Below, piece after piece: positions 7,572-17,054 of a DNA stretch of 64,000 bases. Positions within the stretch are counted from its first letter, which is position 1. Every line of letters begins with the position of its first letter. Under the pieces are notes generated by a model. It was not told the origin of the DNA. It did not search any database and saw nothing but the letters and a program-made list of their open reading frames with translations. A program made the translations under genes and the position numbers. Where the stretch lies: NCBI GenBank assembly GCA_023666965.1, contig JAMPAZ010000003.1, positions 1 to 64,000 of the forward strand, read 5' to 3'. The stretch is from Muribaculum sp. (GTDB taxonomy: Bacteria; Bacteroidota; Bacteroidia; Bacteroidales; Muribaculaceae).

Positions 7572-8321
7572 TCAATAATATAAATACATCGCTACAATAC
7601 TTTCATAAGGGTAAACCCGGCCATAGTCATCAGCGGATCTTTGATAATCTTTTCCCCAAAAACCTCCTTGATAAATATTATAAGCATTTATAGCATGTCT
7701 TCCAGTCATGTCAAGAATTTCGACAATGCACTTACCATTGAAGTTTTGAGTTATATAGTTATTGAATTCAGTCTTATCAATACGTTTGCCTCCACTTGGG
7801 CCATTGAACATCTCTGCCGCATTATAAAATTGATCCATGTGTATACCGTTTGTTGAATAATCCGGATAAGCGTCGGCAAGAGCTTGGTTAACTTCCACAA
7901 ATGGTCTCTTAGTGGCATAACTTATAGCGTATGCCATACAATTTGTTTGCATTGATGAGCTTTCGCTGTTATCCAATAAATCACTTCTTGAAATTATCAA
8001 ATTAGAAAAGTAATAGTCATTTGAATCATCAATCATTTTGACATAGTACATGTAGATATTTTCGGAGACATTCACTTGATGTCCCGAACGTACCGTAAGC
8101 TCAAAAAGGCCGTCCTTATTTTCGTGAATGCCCATGCGAGGATAAGCCATACATATAATCTCTTTTTCGTCATCCGAGAGGTTGTTGAAGTCGGCATTTT
8201 CCGGGAGTGAGAGGTAGGGGAGGTCGGCAGTGGTGTCGAGTACCGACTCCTGTTGACAACTGTAGACGATGAATAGCAAAGCGGTGATTGCTGTTGCTAA
8301 AGTGAATTTGAAAATCTTCAT
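7572..8321 (-). CDS. Lipoprotein with papain-like (Gln-x-x-Cys ... His) arrangement
   Basis: The 249-residue product has a lipoprotein signal (lipobox IVYSC, Cys22). The C-terminal half shows a papain-like layout: Q125-T-N-C128 opening a helix (NCMAYAISYATKRP), then H209 at the start of a strand (GRHAINAYNIY) with an Asn a few residues on. This fits C39/C10-like peptidase folds, but I cannot name a family, and it could be an inactive or transferase-type relative. The N-terminal 100 residues could act as a propeptide. It is first in an operon with a YANADT paralog, downstream of a full-consensus promoter and opposite the TPR/HTH membrane regulator at 8733. Confidence 0.7.
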   Translation of the reverse strand: MKIFKFTLATAITALLFIVYSCQQESVLDTTADLPYLSLPENADFNNLSDDEKEIICMAYPRMGIHENKDGLFELTVRSGHQVNVSENIYMYYVKMIDDSNDYYFSNLIISRSDLLDNSESSSMQTNCMAYAISYATKRPFVEVNQALADAYPDYSTNGIHMDQFYNAAEMFNGPSGGKRIDKTEFNNYITQNFNGKCIVEILDMTGRHAINAYNIYQGGFWGKDYQRSADDYGRVYPYESIVAMYLYY

Positions 8322-8492
8322 AATGATTTGGTTTAGATGATTGATAATGAGTTATTTGTTAAATATATGGTGAATGGCGTGGTTAGGCGAAAAAGTCCCC
8401 AACGCGATGATCGGAGCAATAGCGCGATGGAAATTAAAAATTTCGTTTTCATTTTGTGAAAAAAACATTAAAAATTAAACTTAATAACGTCG

Positions 8493-8523
8493 CAAAGTTA
8501 CTACTAAATGATGTCAAGGACAA
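8493..8523 (-). promoter_or_regulatory. Promoter of the papain-like lipoprotein/copy 4 operon
   Basis: On the minus strand TTG or CTTG lies at 8521-8523, then 20 bp, then TAACTTTG (8493-8500), a full match to TTG-N20-TAnnTTTG. The leader to the ATG at 8321 is about 165 nt; apart from AT-rich sequence I see no clear structure in it. Confidence 0.75.
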
Positions 8524-8542
8524 AGATTTTGAAGTTTTTAAG

Positions 8543-8627
8543 GTGGACATTTATATGGAATCAAATTTGTGTAAAATTCAGATAATGAGCCGAATAACTA
8601 AAATGGAAGAAGGAAAATAGTGGACAC
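8543..8627. repeat. Diverged upstream element with GTGGACAT/GTGGACAC boxes, copy C
   Basis: The boxes are at 8543-8550 and 8620-8627, again 77 bp apart. The sequence between them has diverged strongly from copies A and B, while box sequence and spacing are kept. This argues for constraint on the boxes. Confidence 0.6.
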
Positions 8628-8678
8628 GACTTTTGGGGACGTTTTTCGAGGTCTAAAATATGTGTCGAATGAGAAATA

Positions 8679-8709
8679 TTGTAAACTAAAATTAAAAGAT
8701 ATACTTTTG
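8679..8709 (+). promoter_or_regulatory. Promoter of the TPR/HTH membrane regulator
   Basis: TTG (8679-8681), 20 bp, TACTTTTG (8702-8709): full Bacteroidota consensus. An AGGAG follows at 8711-8715, and the ATG is at 8733. Confidence 0.8.
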
Positions 8710-8732
8710 CAGGAGTAAAAGCAGATTGCGCT

Positions 8733-9773
8733 ATGAAAAAAATTCCATTTTTGATTTTGTCGTTGATGGTGCTGACAATAGCTTATAGCAAAAAATCAAC
8801 GTATAATGCCGACTTAATTAGGGCCGACGAGCTTATGTTTGTCCGGCCGGACAGTTCGTTGCTTATCTTATCGGCACTTGATACCTCCAAAGGATTCACT
8901 GAAGAAGAGCGGGCTTGGTGGGGATTATTGCTCACCCAAGCGCGTTGTAGAAACTATGTTCCGGATACTGATGACTCTCTGATTCTGGCCTCGGCGAAAT
9001 ATTATGAAAAGTGTGGCGATGCGCATAAACAAGCTTGGTGCCATGTGTATTTAAGCAACATTTACAAGCAACAAAATAATGATAGTTTATCGCTTCTCTA
9101 CTTGCGTAGTGCCGATAGCTTGGCTCCAGGGAACACCAACATCGATGCCGAGAATGCGAAAAACTTAGCTGAATTGAAAACGCGTAAGGTGAAATTGCTT
9201 TTTGCCTTTGTGCTGATTCTGCTTCTTTTAGCTGTCGGAGCACTAATCTTTCTGATTTATCGACATAAGCATAAGATGGAATTGCTGGAATTGGCAAAGG
9301 AGCGTATGGTTCAAGAGGCGGTCAACAATGTGCAGGAAAGGATGTCGAAAAAAATAATGAAGGAGAAGAAATTTTCGGAAAGCCTGGTGGAATATATTTA
9401 TAAAATTGATACAACCATAAACAAGATTAAGTCGATCCGGAATATGCCTGACGGGATGCGCTTAAAAAATAAAGCAAGTCTGATTCTCTCCAAGAAGGAG
9501 CAAAAGCATCTGACAGAGGTGATCGATGTCTGCAATAGGGGCCTCCTTTCAAAATTGTGCGAAGAGTTTCCGGATCTTTCGGAAACAGACATGGCCATGT
9601 GCGCTATTGTGAAGATTGGAATGTCTAACAATGACATTATGTTTCTGTTCGATATAAGCTCAACTACTCTGACGAAGCGTAAATATAGAATGAAGACGAA
9701 GTGCCTTGGAATTGACTCGGACGCATCTATCGGTCAATGGATTTGGGATAAAGTTTACCCTGAAGAAGAATAA
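8733..9773 (+). CDS. Membrane-anchored TPR regulator with C-terminal LuxR-like HTH
   Basis: The 346-residue protein starts with a signal sequence and has TPR-like helices up to about residue 150. One transmembrane helix follows (about 155-178, VKLLFAFVLILLLLAVGALIF), then a coiled coil. The C-terminal helical domain reads 'FPDLSETDMAMCAIVKIGMS', then 'NNDIMFLFDISSTTLTKRKYR', typical of the HTH-like end of Bacteroidota TPR-TM-HTH regulators. The periplasmic TPR part is shorter than in most relatives (usually above 500 residues in total). It is transcribed away from the peptidase/paralog array and shares the upstream region with it, so it is a plausible local regulator sensing envelope cues; this is inferred from position. 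Confidence 0.75.
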   Translation: MKKIPFLILSLMVLTIAYSKKSTYNADLIRADELMFVRPDSSLLILSALDTSKGFTEEERAWWGLLLTQARCRNYVPDTDDSLILASAKYYEKCGDAHKQAWCHVYLSNIYKQQNNDSLSLLYLRSADSLAPGNTNIDAENAKNLAELKTRKVKLLFAFVLILLLLAVGALIFLIYRHKHKMELLELAKERMVQEAVNNVQERMSKKIMKEKKFSESLVEYIYKIDTTINKIKSIRNMPDGMRLKNKASLILSKKEQKHLTEVIDVCNRGLLSKLCEEFPDLSETDMAMCAIVKIGMSNNDIMFLFDISSTTLTKRKYRMKTKCLGIDSDASIGQWIWDKVYPEEE

Positions 9774-9842
9774 GACATAACCTTGTAGTGTGGTGACGTA
9801 ATGTCCGCACACCCGGATTAACATATATTCTGGGACAGGCTC

Positions 9843-12152
9843 TTAGAATGGATATCCGATGGCGAGATGGAATGCGAGAGAGTTTTTGAACGATGTCATG
9901 TTGTAGTAGCCCTTCTTGCCGGTGTCGTAGGGTGCATGGATGCCTACTCCGAGGTCGGCACGCACGACGAGCATACTTATGTCGAATCGGAGTCCCGCAC
10001 CGGTTCCTACGGCGAGATCTTTGAAGAATGTGCTTCCGCGTAGCTGTCCGCCGGGGCGTTCGGGGTCGTTCTTAAGTAGCCATACATTGCCTGAATCGAG
10101 GAACAGTGCGCCGTGGAGCGGACCGTAGATCGGGAATCGGTATTCGACGTTAAATTCAAATTTAAATGTACCTGTCTGGTCGAAATTGCTGTTGACGCTG
10201 TTGTCCGGCGCGTGGTAGCTGCCCGGCCCGATGCTCCTGACCGTGAATGCTCGGATGGAGTTGGCTCCGCCGACATAAAACTGTTCGCTGTAGGGCACTT
10301 CGGATGCATTGCCGTAGGCATGGGCAACCCCGACGAAGCCTCGCGTCACGAGCCATTGGTCGCCGGTCAGGCGACGCGAATAGACTATCTGCGCTGTTCC
10401 TTTCACAAACTGCGAAAAGGGCATACCGAAGAGCTTCTTCTCGCCTTTCTCGCCAAACATGCGCCATAGGGCCCAGCAAACATTTCCGGCCTCTTGTATG
10501 GATGTCTGCACATTGATCAAATTGTCGCGGTCAATGGCCCGGTCGTAAACCATGCTCCACGCCATCTGTGGAATAAATTGGTCGCGGAAACTCAGAGCCA
10601 CTGCCCGGTTGGCCGACATAATGGAGTCGAAGGTGGAAGTGGTGCGCATAAGTTTGTTGAACGTGATCTTAAGCGGCGTGAAAGTGTATGAGTAATATCG
10701 TCGAAGCTGCCAGTCGTAGTTCATCGATGCGCTGAACTGTGCCATGTTGAAGTAGTGCGGTCGGTTGAGCAGGTCGGCGTTCAGTGTGAAGCGGGTCCAG
10801 TTGAGCTCTCTTCTGGATACCGGGAAAAATTTCGGAGCCAGCAATCTCGGAATCGATAGCGCGGTGTTGACCCCCACCTCGTAGCTGTTGAACAGCGAAC
10901 TGCTGTTGCGTCCGGTCTGCCATTCGTATGAACCGGTCAGACCGACACGAAGCTGTTCACCCCCGCCAAAGAGATTGCGGTTGGTCAGCGAAAGCGTAAG
11001 CCCCGGACCGAGATAGCTGTTTGATTTCGACGACACGTTAGCCTCTATTCCGGCTTCGAGCGGTAGGTCAAACGTGCAGTCAATGTTTACGTTAAGCACC
11101 GGGGATGTCGCGGTGGTGTCGGGATACGGCTCGATGTTGATGTAGTTGAATATGCCCAATCGGGAGAGGTAGGTCTGTGTCCTGTTCATGTCGCGGACGG
11201 TAAAGGTGCGTCCTTCCCGGAAAGTCACGCATTCTGGTATTAATTCCTTGCGCAGTCGGGACGGCATCATTTGGATTACGGTGGCGCGGCTGGTACGGAA
11301 CGTGTCCGGCTCGCCACCGCCTTCATTTCGGTTGAGTCTGACCGTGACATTGCCCGTCGTGTAACGTCTCAGGGCAAAGGCGGGTACGTTGCGTGCAATG
11401 GTAAGCCGGAGGGCTATCTTTTGCCTGGTGATGGTGCTGTCGGCTAAATATTCGATATATTCCGGACGGAAGAAGTAGTAGCCTAAATTGCGCAGGCTGT
11501 TTGCCACTCTGGTACGTTCTGCCGATAAGGAGTCGAGCGAGTAGCGTTCGCCTTTTACCAAGTACGTGCTTTTCAGCGCGATTGAGTCGACTTTGTGATA
11601 AAGATGACATGTATCGGGCAGATATTCTATCGAGTCTATGAGATATGCCGGGCCGGTGTGGACGTTGTAGATTATCTTGGCTTTCTTGGCGTTTTTTTTA
11701 TTCGCGTCAAGCTCGTATGAAGCTGAGTTTTGGAAGTAGCCTTGATTGTCAAGCTTGTTCTCGATCATTTTCACTCGCAGTTGCGGCCTGACGTCGCTTA
11801 TTAACACCGGTTGCTTGACCAGTTTCTTGTATATCCATCCTTTTATCCCCTTGGAGTCGGGGTTCCAGTTGTTGTAGACCCAAAGTCCCATCGGTATCGG
11901 CAAGGGAAGTCCAAACACTTTTGTCGTCTGGTTGGCATCGACCTCCACGGTGCTCTCAACTTCCGACTTGACAAAGTCGGGCACTTTAGAGCTGTCCGGG
12001 GTGGTTATATTGATGCTTTTAATGCCGGTGTATCTGACCTCGTCTTCCCCCAGACGTTTGGTCGTGGAGCAAGACGTCGCACCCGCCAGCGCGAGGCAGC
12101 AGATCAGGGTGGCCATGATGTGCCCGGCGTTATTTTTCTGACGTTTCATCAT
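9843..12152 (-). CDS. tamA: TamA/BamA-family Omp85 outer-membrane protein
   Basis: The 769-residue protein has a lipoprotein-type signal (GATSC near residue 28), unlike proteobacterial TamA. POTRA-like repeats occupy about residues 35-370 and an Omp85 beta-barrel fills the C-terminal half. The barrel end shows 'FNVEYRFPIYGPLHGALFLDSGNVW' type strands and 'GAGLRFDISMLVVRADLGV', and the last residues are GYPF with a terminal aromatic, as expected for an outer-membrane barrel. It overlaps the end of tamB by 23 bp, so the two are translated as an operon. With TamB it is expected to help insert outer-membrane proteins or move lipids to the outer membrane. Confidence 0.9.
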   Translation of the reverse strand: MMKRQKNNAGHIMATLICCLALAGATSCSTTKRLGEDEVRYTGIKSINITTPDSSKVPDFVKSEVESTVEVDANQTTKVFGLPLPIPMGLWVYNNWNPDSKGIKGWIYKKLVKQPVLISDVRPQLRVKMIENKLDNQGYFQNSASYELDANKKNAKKAKIIYNVHTGPAYLIDSIEYLPDTCHLYHKVDSIALKSTYLVKGERYSLDSLSAERTRVANSLRNLGYYFFRPEYIEYLADSTITRQKIALRLTIARNVPAFALRRYTTGNVTVRLNRNEGGGEPDTFRTSRATVIQMMPSRLRKELIPECVTFREGRTFTVRDMNRTQTYLSRLGIFNYINIEPYPDTTATSPVLNVNIDCTFDLPLEAGIEANVSSKSNSYLGPGLTLSLTNRNLFGGGEQLRVGLTGSYEWQTGRNSSSLFNSYEVGVNTALSIPRLLAPKFFPVSRRELNWTRFTLNADLLNRPHYFNMAQFSASMNYDWQLRRYYSYTFTPLKITFNKLMRTTSTFDSIMSANRAVALSFRDQFIPQMAWSMVYDRAIDRDNLINVQTSIQEAGNVCWALWRMFGEKGEKKLFGMPFSQFVKGTAQIVYSRRLTGDQWLVTRGFVGVAHAYGNASEVPYSEQFYVGGANSIRAFTVRSIGPGSYHAPDNSVNSNFDQTGTFKFEFNVEYRFPIYGPLHGALFLDSGNVWLLKNDPERPGGQLRGSTFFKDLAVGTGAGLRFDISMLVVRADLGVGIHAPYDTGKKGYYNMTSFKNSLAFHLAIGYPF

Positions 12153-15100
12153 TTTGCTTTTCGGTTGGTGACGGGACTTTTATATCGTTTTCTTCGCGAC
12201 GGCGCGGAAGGAACTTAAACAACTCGCTTATGCGGCGGATTTTACGTTTATACACGAATCCTACTCCGGTCTGAATCACTTCACCCTCGAGTATGCTTTC
12301 GTAGCCTACGTGGCGGAACAGTCGCAGATACATCGATCCGCTTCGGTTGAGCATGTATTCAAACGAGATGTCGTTAATGAGATTCTGCGAGAAGTTCTCG
12401 TCGGTGTCGGCATCCGTAGTGTAGTTTCCGCCTACCACTATCTTGACGCGGTCGTTGAAGAGCGACTTGCTGACTTGGTAGCTGTAGCTGGTGGTGGTCG
12501 ATGTGGCGCCTTCGTAGGTCCGGTCGTATTGGTCTATGCCGAACGATATGTCGACTCCTTTAATCGTATTGGCCGCCCACGTGTTAAGCTGTGAAGCGAG
12601 GAATGAGTACAGCGGATTGCCCGACAGGTTGGTGCCTTTTGTGCCGGGTCCGGTATAGACGTTGTAGAGCAACAGGTTCATTGCCTGGTTGGCGCGTTGG
12701 TTCGGACTCATTGCCTGCAGTTCGTTTTGGACTGTGATGTCGTCGTTGGTGCTCAGGTCAAATGCTACGTCCATGTCCTGCAGAGAGTTGGTGACGCTAA
12801 GCGACACTAAGAAGTTGACTATGCGGGAATTTTGTCCCTCTTCGGTGACGTTCGCTTTCACGTCGTCGGTCGCCTTTATGCTTAAAATGGGGTTGAGCAT
12901 GTCGCCGTTGAAAGCGATATAGCTTCCACTTTCAAAATTGAATAGTTTCTGCGACAGCACCGGCGGTGTGTAGCGCACAAATCCCTTGTCGATAGTATAG
13001 CGTCCGGTCAGTCGCATGTCGCTGAAGGGCGACATGGCGAATGTCAGATCTCCCGAACCTTGAATCTGGGCTTTATCGTGGCCGTTAGGGGTTATGTCGA
13101 CATTGATTGTCGTTCCTTGCGAAACCACTACCTGGGCATCGAGCATCATCGCCAAGCCTGAGTTGGAGATGGTGTCAGACTCCATGACCGATGTCGAATC
13201 GTTGAACTGAACGAAGCGCACCATATCCTCGTCGGAAGCCGACATTGATTCCATTCCGGATCCCATCGTGCTCATAACGTATGTGACATTACTGCCTTCG
13301 AGCAGGTTTAGATAGGCATTGACGCGCATGAACTGCATATTGCCTTTCACGGTGGCGTTTACGTCCATAAATGCCCTGCCATAGACTTCGGCTCCTTTCC
13401 CTCGTGAAGAGTTCATTAGCTGCATGTTTTTTGCGTTCAAGGCCAGGTCTATTTTGGGTGAAGTCAGTTCGTTGATGTCCACGGTTCCGTTGATATACAG
13501 CGGGTTTTCGTTCGTGCCGCTGATCGTATAATTATTAAATTTGACAATATTGCTGTCGACCGGAATCTGTTCTTCGGAAAATTTCAGACCAGATCCAATC
13601 ATGTCTATCATCACGTTAGTCGAGTCAAAATCGAGGTATCCGTTGAATATTGGGCTTATAAGGGTTCCCGTTATGTCCATCTTGCCGTTGAGCATACCGT
13701 GGAGGGTTGCCATGTTCGGCGGCAGGAACGGATTGACTATCTTCAGCGGGAAGTGTATCATTGAGAAGTCGAGATTGAATGGTTTGCCAGATGTCGAGTC
13801 GTTGAGCGATCCTACTGCTGTAATTACTTTCAGGCTGTCTACCATAAGCGATGCCGAAGCATTGACAACGCCCTTGGAGTTGGTGTTGAGCCCAAGATCG
13901 AAGAGGAATGAACCTACTCGCTGCCCGCCGTAATATAGATTGTCAAGATTCATATTGCCGTTGCCGGAAAGGGATTCTGTGGCAGGATCCCAGTTGATGT
14001 GCATATCCGCCCCCGCTGTACCTTTAATCGGGGGTGCGAACGGCGACAGCGACAGCCAGTCGGCCAGTTCTATGCCGGATGCGCTTACCACCACATCTTC
14101 TGAGCTGTCTGCGATGGAGTCGGATTCATTAGAGTGTTCAGTATATATCTTTAGATGGCTTTCCCCGTTGGTAAGCTGCAGATTGCCGTCAAAATGTTTT
14201 TTAGGCATATTGTAAGATATGAAGTTGTCGGAATTTAAGGTCCATTCTTTATATCCTATTATCGGGTTTAGTGGTGTCAGTCTAAGTGTCAGCACCGAAT
14301 CTCCGGCGGTAACGTTGAACCCGATTTTGAACCCTGTTTGATTGTCAATATTGCTTTGGTTGATGAATGCCGCTAAATTCTCGTCGGCAATAAAACCTGA
14401 CAGTCTGACGTGGGCGAATTGGTCGAACGATCCCGGATTATTATTCATGGCTCCTTTGTAAATCAGATATTTGCCATGTTGTAGAGCGCTGAATGTTATA
14501 GTGTCTATTTTGGTGGTGTTCGACACGATACCGTGGGCATCGGCCTGCAGCGATATAAGAGAGTCGTTTATGACGTTAAGGGTGAAATCATTGATTGAGG
14601 TCTTGCTTGCCGACAGATAGTCGCTTACGAGACTTTGCCGTCCTGACTTTATGGTCAGGGCCAATGGTGGAAGTGCATGTTGCAGAGTGTCCACGGCAAT
14701 GCGCTTTTGCGCTAATTGCTTATCAAGCAATGTCATCGCTCCGGAAAGACGTGACGTAAATGTGTCGAGCGGACAGAGTGCAGTCAAATCTGCCGTTAAA
14801 GTCTCGTTTTTAAGCGAGGCTGTAACGGTGGAATCGTCGGCGTTAAGCCTAAGGTCGATTGAGGGTGTCGACAATTCTGCGCCCGGCATGTTCCAGTCAA
14901 AAGAGGCAATAGTCATGTCTACATCGTATAGCGACTTGGACGGAGCTACTTTGGCTCGGCCGTCCATCGTGAAAGAGCCGTTCATTACGCTGTCTGACAG
15001 ATTCAATGCGTGCAGGTCGAGAGTGCGCACGTCGCCTTCGAAAGTCAAGTCGTATGTCTCCGTTTGGTCGAGACGTCCTTCAACGCTTATGTCCAAGTCG

Positions 15101-16953
15101 GCTGTGGGGTTCATCGATATGATTCCCGCATCGACATAGTTGGTGTCGAGGTTGGCCCAAAGTTTCAAGTCGGTGTATTGGACTTTCATGTATTCGGCTG
15201 ACACTATGTCGACATCGGCCTTTATTTTCGTTTTGGGCGAGAATGGGTTATAGCCATGTCCGTCGACGACGACATGCGCGGTTATGTCGCCGACGCCAAG
15301 TTCCGGCATAAAGCTCATCACCGGGAAGCGGGCTATATTCAGATCGGCGTTGTACGACTCCATTCGCCCGTTCCATTTACCGTCGAGTGCCATCTGTCCG
15401 GTGCCCGTGACTACTTTTAGTGTGCCGTCGTAAGCTCCGTCAATCATGTCCATATTGCCGGTGACCACGGTAGGAGGGATCTTGACTTGCTTGGCCATTC
15501 TGGCTTCTAAAAGCGTGGGTTTAATGAAATTTACATCTTTAAGATTACCGTTTAGGGCCAGATGTCCGCCAAGGTGTTCAGGTTTCATTACGTTGGCGAT
15601 ATTGCCATTCATGGCTAAGGTTATGTAGTTAGGAAGCGAGAGATCCACTCGGTCGATGGCGATATTTCCGATTGTACCTCCGACCTTGGCGTTCAAACGC
15701 AGGTCGTTGTATCGCGGCACGGTAGCGAGCATCGGCTTCATTGACGGCATGATCATCTCTACATCGGGGAGTCCTATCTTTCCATCTCCGTTAAAAGCTA
15801 CCGGCAATGACGTGTCGGCAGTCATATCGCCCATGCCCATAAATGCATCAAATTTGATGGAAGAGAATATCGTGGCAATATCAAAATTCCGAGCCGTCAT
15901 GCCGCTGCTGTCCATGGCAAAGGTGCCCGACGCATCCAATTTAATACCGCACCGTTCATTAGCGTGCAGACGTTTCAGAGGAACGGTTATGTCAGTGCCT
16001 CGATTATAGAACGAGTCAACTTCAATGGCTACATCCGACACTTGCAGATAGTTCATGTCGAGGCCCGGTAGAGGCATAGCCCCACGAACACCATATAGAG
16101 CATTTTTTGCGGTAAGGCGAAGTGCGTCGCCGGTGATTGTCCACATTGTGGAGTCGGACGTCGGGGTCTCTTTTTCTGTCGGAATGCTGTCGACAGGGTG
16201 TGAGGCAAGATATTCCGCATCTGGTGTCAGATACGTCGCCGCAATGCTGTCAATCTGCAATAAAGACGCATGGATTCGACTTTTAGACATGTCTACCGTG
16301 CCGTTTGACAGCCGAGCCTTCGGAATATCGACCCCGAGCGAATCGATTGTTGGCAACATCGACATGCGGTATCTGATATTTCGCAGTACTAACTCGTGTG
16401 CATTTATGAAGAGCGCCATTGATGCGGTGTCAGTTTTTTCGTTGGTGGTGGTGTCTGTGCCGTTCATCATCAGCTCGACATCTGCTCCGTCGAGAATTGC
16501 CGTGCTGATATTGATTCGTTGTTTTCGCAGGTTATAGTTGGAGGGATTGATGACAAAGCTATTGACATCCGCGTTAAGATACATTATTGAGTCCGGTGTG
16601 CCCATGCGGTAGCGTACATTGTCGAACTGTCCTTGTATGCGAACATCTAAAGCCAAAAGTGGCAACGGCTCGACTTGAATCGCTGCATGTCGGGCCATCA
16701 CCATAGTGTCGCCCGGAGTGGGAACCACCATTACACCGTCGAGTGTGAGACGCAAGGGCCACTGAAGCCGCAATCGGTCGACACGTATGTCCATGCCGGT
16801 CGATTTTGCTACCTCTTTCAAGGCCACGTCTTTCACAAAATCCTGAACAAAGGGCACATACAGAACCACCGGTAACAACAGCAATGCTATTATTACCCAT
16901 AAAAGCGTCTTTAAAATGCGCCTAATGATGGTGTTTTTAATCAGATGTCCCAC
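12130..16953 (-). CDS. tamB: TamB-like translocation/assembly module protein (DUF490)
   Basis: The 1607-residue protein has one N-terminal membrane helix (about residues 13-33, LKTLLWVIIALLLLPVVLYV) followed by a very long beta-strand-rich periplasmic body with AsmA/TamB-type repeats. The C-terminal DUF490 region contains 'FNFESGSYIAFNGDMLNPILS', then 'NVTEEGQNSRIVNFLVSLSV' and 'LFNDRVKIVVGGNY'. TamB forms a hydrophobic groove linking the inner membrane to the outer-membrane partner TamA, here encoded directly downstream with a 23-bp overlap. No full-consensus promoter was seen in the 100 bp upstream. The length is typical for Bacteroidota (1400-1700). Confidence 0.92.
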   Translation of the reverse strand: MGHLIKNTIIRRILKTLLWVIIALLLLPVVLYVPFVQDFVKDVALKEVAKSTGMDIRVDRLRLQWPLRLTLDGVMVVPTPGDTMVMARHAAIQVEPLPLLALDVRIQGQFDNVRYRMGTPDSIMYLNADVNSFVINPSNYNLRKQRINISTAILDGADVELMMNGTDTTTNEKTDTASMALFINAHELVLRNIRYRMSMLPTIDSLGVDIPKARLSNGTVDMSKSRIHASLLQIDSIAATYLTPDAEYLASHPVDSIPTEKETPTSDSTMWTITGDALRLTAKNALYGVRGAMPLPGLDMNYLQVSDVAIEVDSFYNRGTDITVPLKRLHANERCGIKLDASGTFAMDSSGMTARNFDIATIFSSIKFDAFMGMGDMTADTSLPVAFNGDGKIGLPDVEMIMPSMKPMLATVPRYNDLRLNAKVGGTIGNIAIDRVDLSLPNYITLAMNGNIANVMKPEHLGGHLALNGNLKDVNFIKPTLLEARMAKQVKIPPTVVTGNMDMIDGAYDGTLKVVTGTGQMALDGKWNGRMESYNADLNIARFPVMSFMPELGVGDITAHVVVDGHGYNPFSPKTKIKADVDIVSAEYMKVQYTDLKLWANLDTNYVDAGIISMNPTADLDISVEGRLDQTETYDLTFEGDVRTLDLHALNLSDSVMNGSFTMDGRAKVAPSKSLYDVDMTIASFDWNMPGAELSTPSIDLRLNADDSTVTASLKNETLTADLTALCPLDTFTSRLSGAMTLLDKQLAQKRIAVDTLQHALPPLALTIKSGRQSLVSDYLSASKTSINDFTLNVINDSLISLQADAHGIVSNTTKIDTITFSALQHGKYLIYKGAMNNNPGSFDQFAHVRLSGFIADENLAAFINQSNIDNQTGFKIGFNVTAGDSVLTLRLTPLNPIIGYKEWTLNSDNFISYNMPKKHFDGNLQLTNGESHLKIYTEHSNESDSIADSSEDVVVSASGIELADWLSLSPFAPPIKGTAGADMHINWDPATESLSGNGNMNLDNLYYGGQRVGSFLFDLGLNTNSKGVVNASASLMVDSLKVITAVGSLNDSTSGKPFNLDFSMIHFPLKIVNPFLPPNMATLHGMLNGKMDITGTLISPIFNGYLDFDSTNVMIDMIGSGLKFSEEQIPVDSNIVKFNNYTISGTNENPLYINGTVDINELTSPKIDLALNAKNMQLMNSSRGKGAEVYGRAFMDVNATVKGNMQFMRVNAYLNLLEGSNVTYVMSTMGSGMESMSASDEDMVRFVQFNDSTSVMESDTISNSGLAMMLDAQVVVSQGTTINVDITPNGHDKAQIQGSGDLTFAMSPFSDMRLTGRYTIDKGFVRYTPPVLSQKLFNFESGSYIAFNGDMLNPILSIKATDDVKANVTEEGQNSRIVNFLVSLSVTNSLQDMDVAFDLSTNDDITVQNELQAMSPNQRANQAMNLLLYNVYTGPGTKGTNLSGNPLYSFLASQLNTWAANTIKGVDISFGIDQYDRTYEGATSTTTSYSYQVSKSLFNDRVKIVVGGNYTTDADTDENFSQNLINDISFEYMLNRSGSMYLRLFRHVGYESILEGEVIQTGVGFVYKRKIRRISELFKFLPRRREENDIKVPSPTEKQNDETSEK

Positions 16954-16982
16954 AAATAAATAGTCTTAATTTAAGATTATAA

Positions 16983-17028
16983 CATAAAGTCACAGCTTTT
17001 GTTTTAGACAAAGTGCCGTGACTTTATG
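16983..17028. terminator. Inverted repeat after the CobW-type gene
   Basis: A perfect 11-bp inverted repeat (CATAAAGTCAC with GTGACTTTATG, 24-nt spacer) lies between the CobW-type stop codon and the tamB start. No T run follows directly, so termination is likely but not certain; an operator for tamB is the alternative. Confidence 0.45.
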
Positions 17029-17054
17029 AATGTCCTGCCTGCGTTGACTACCTC

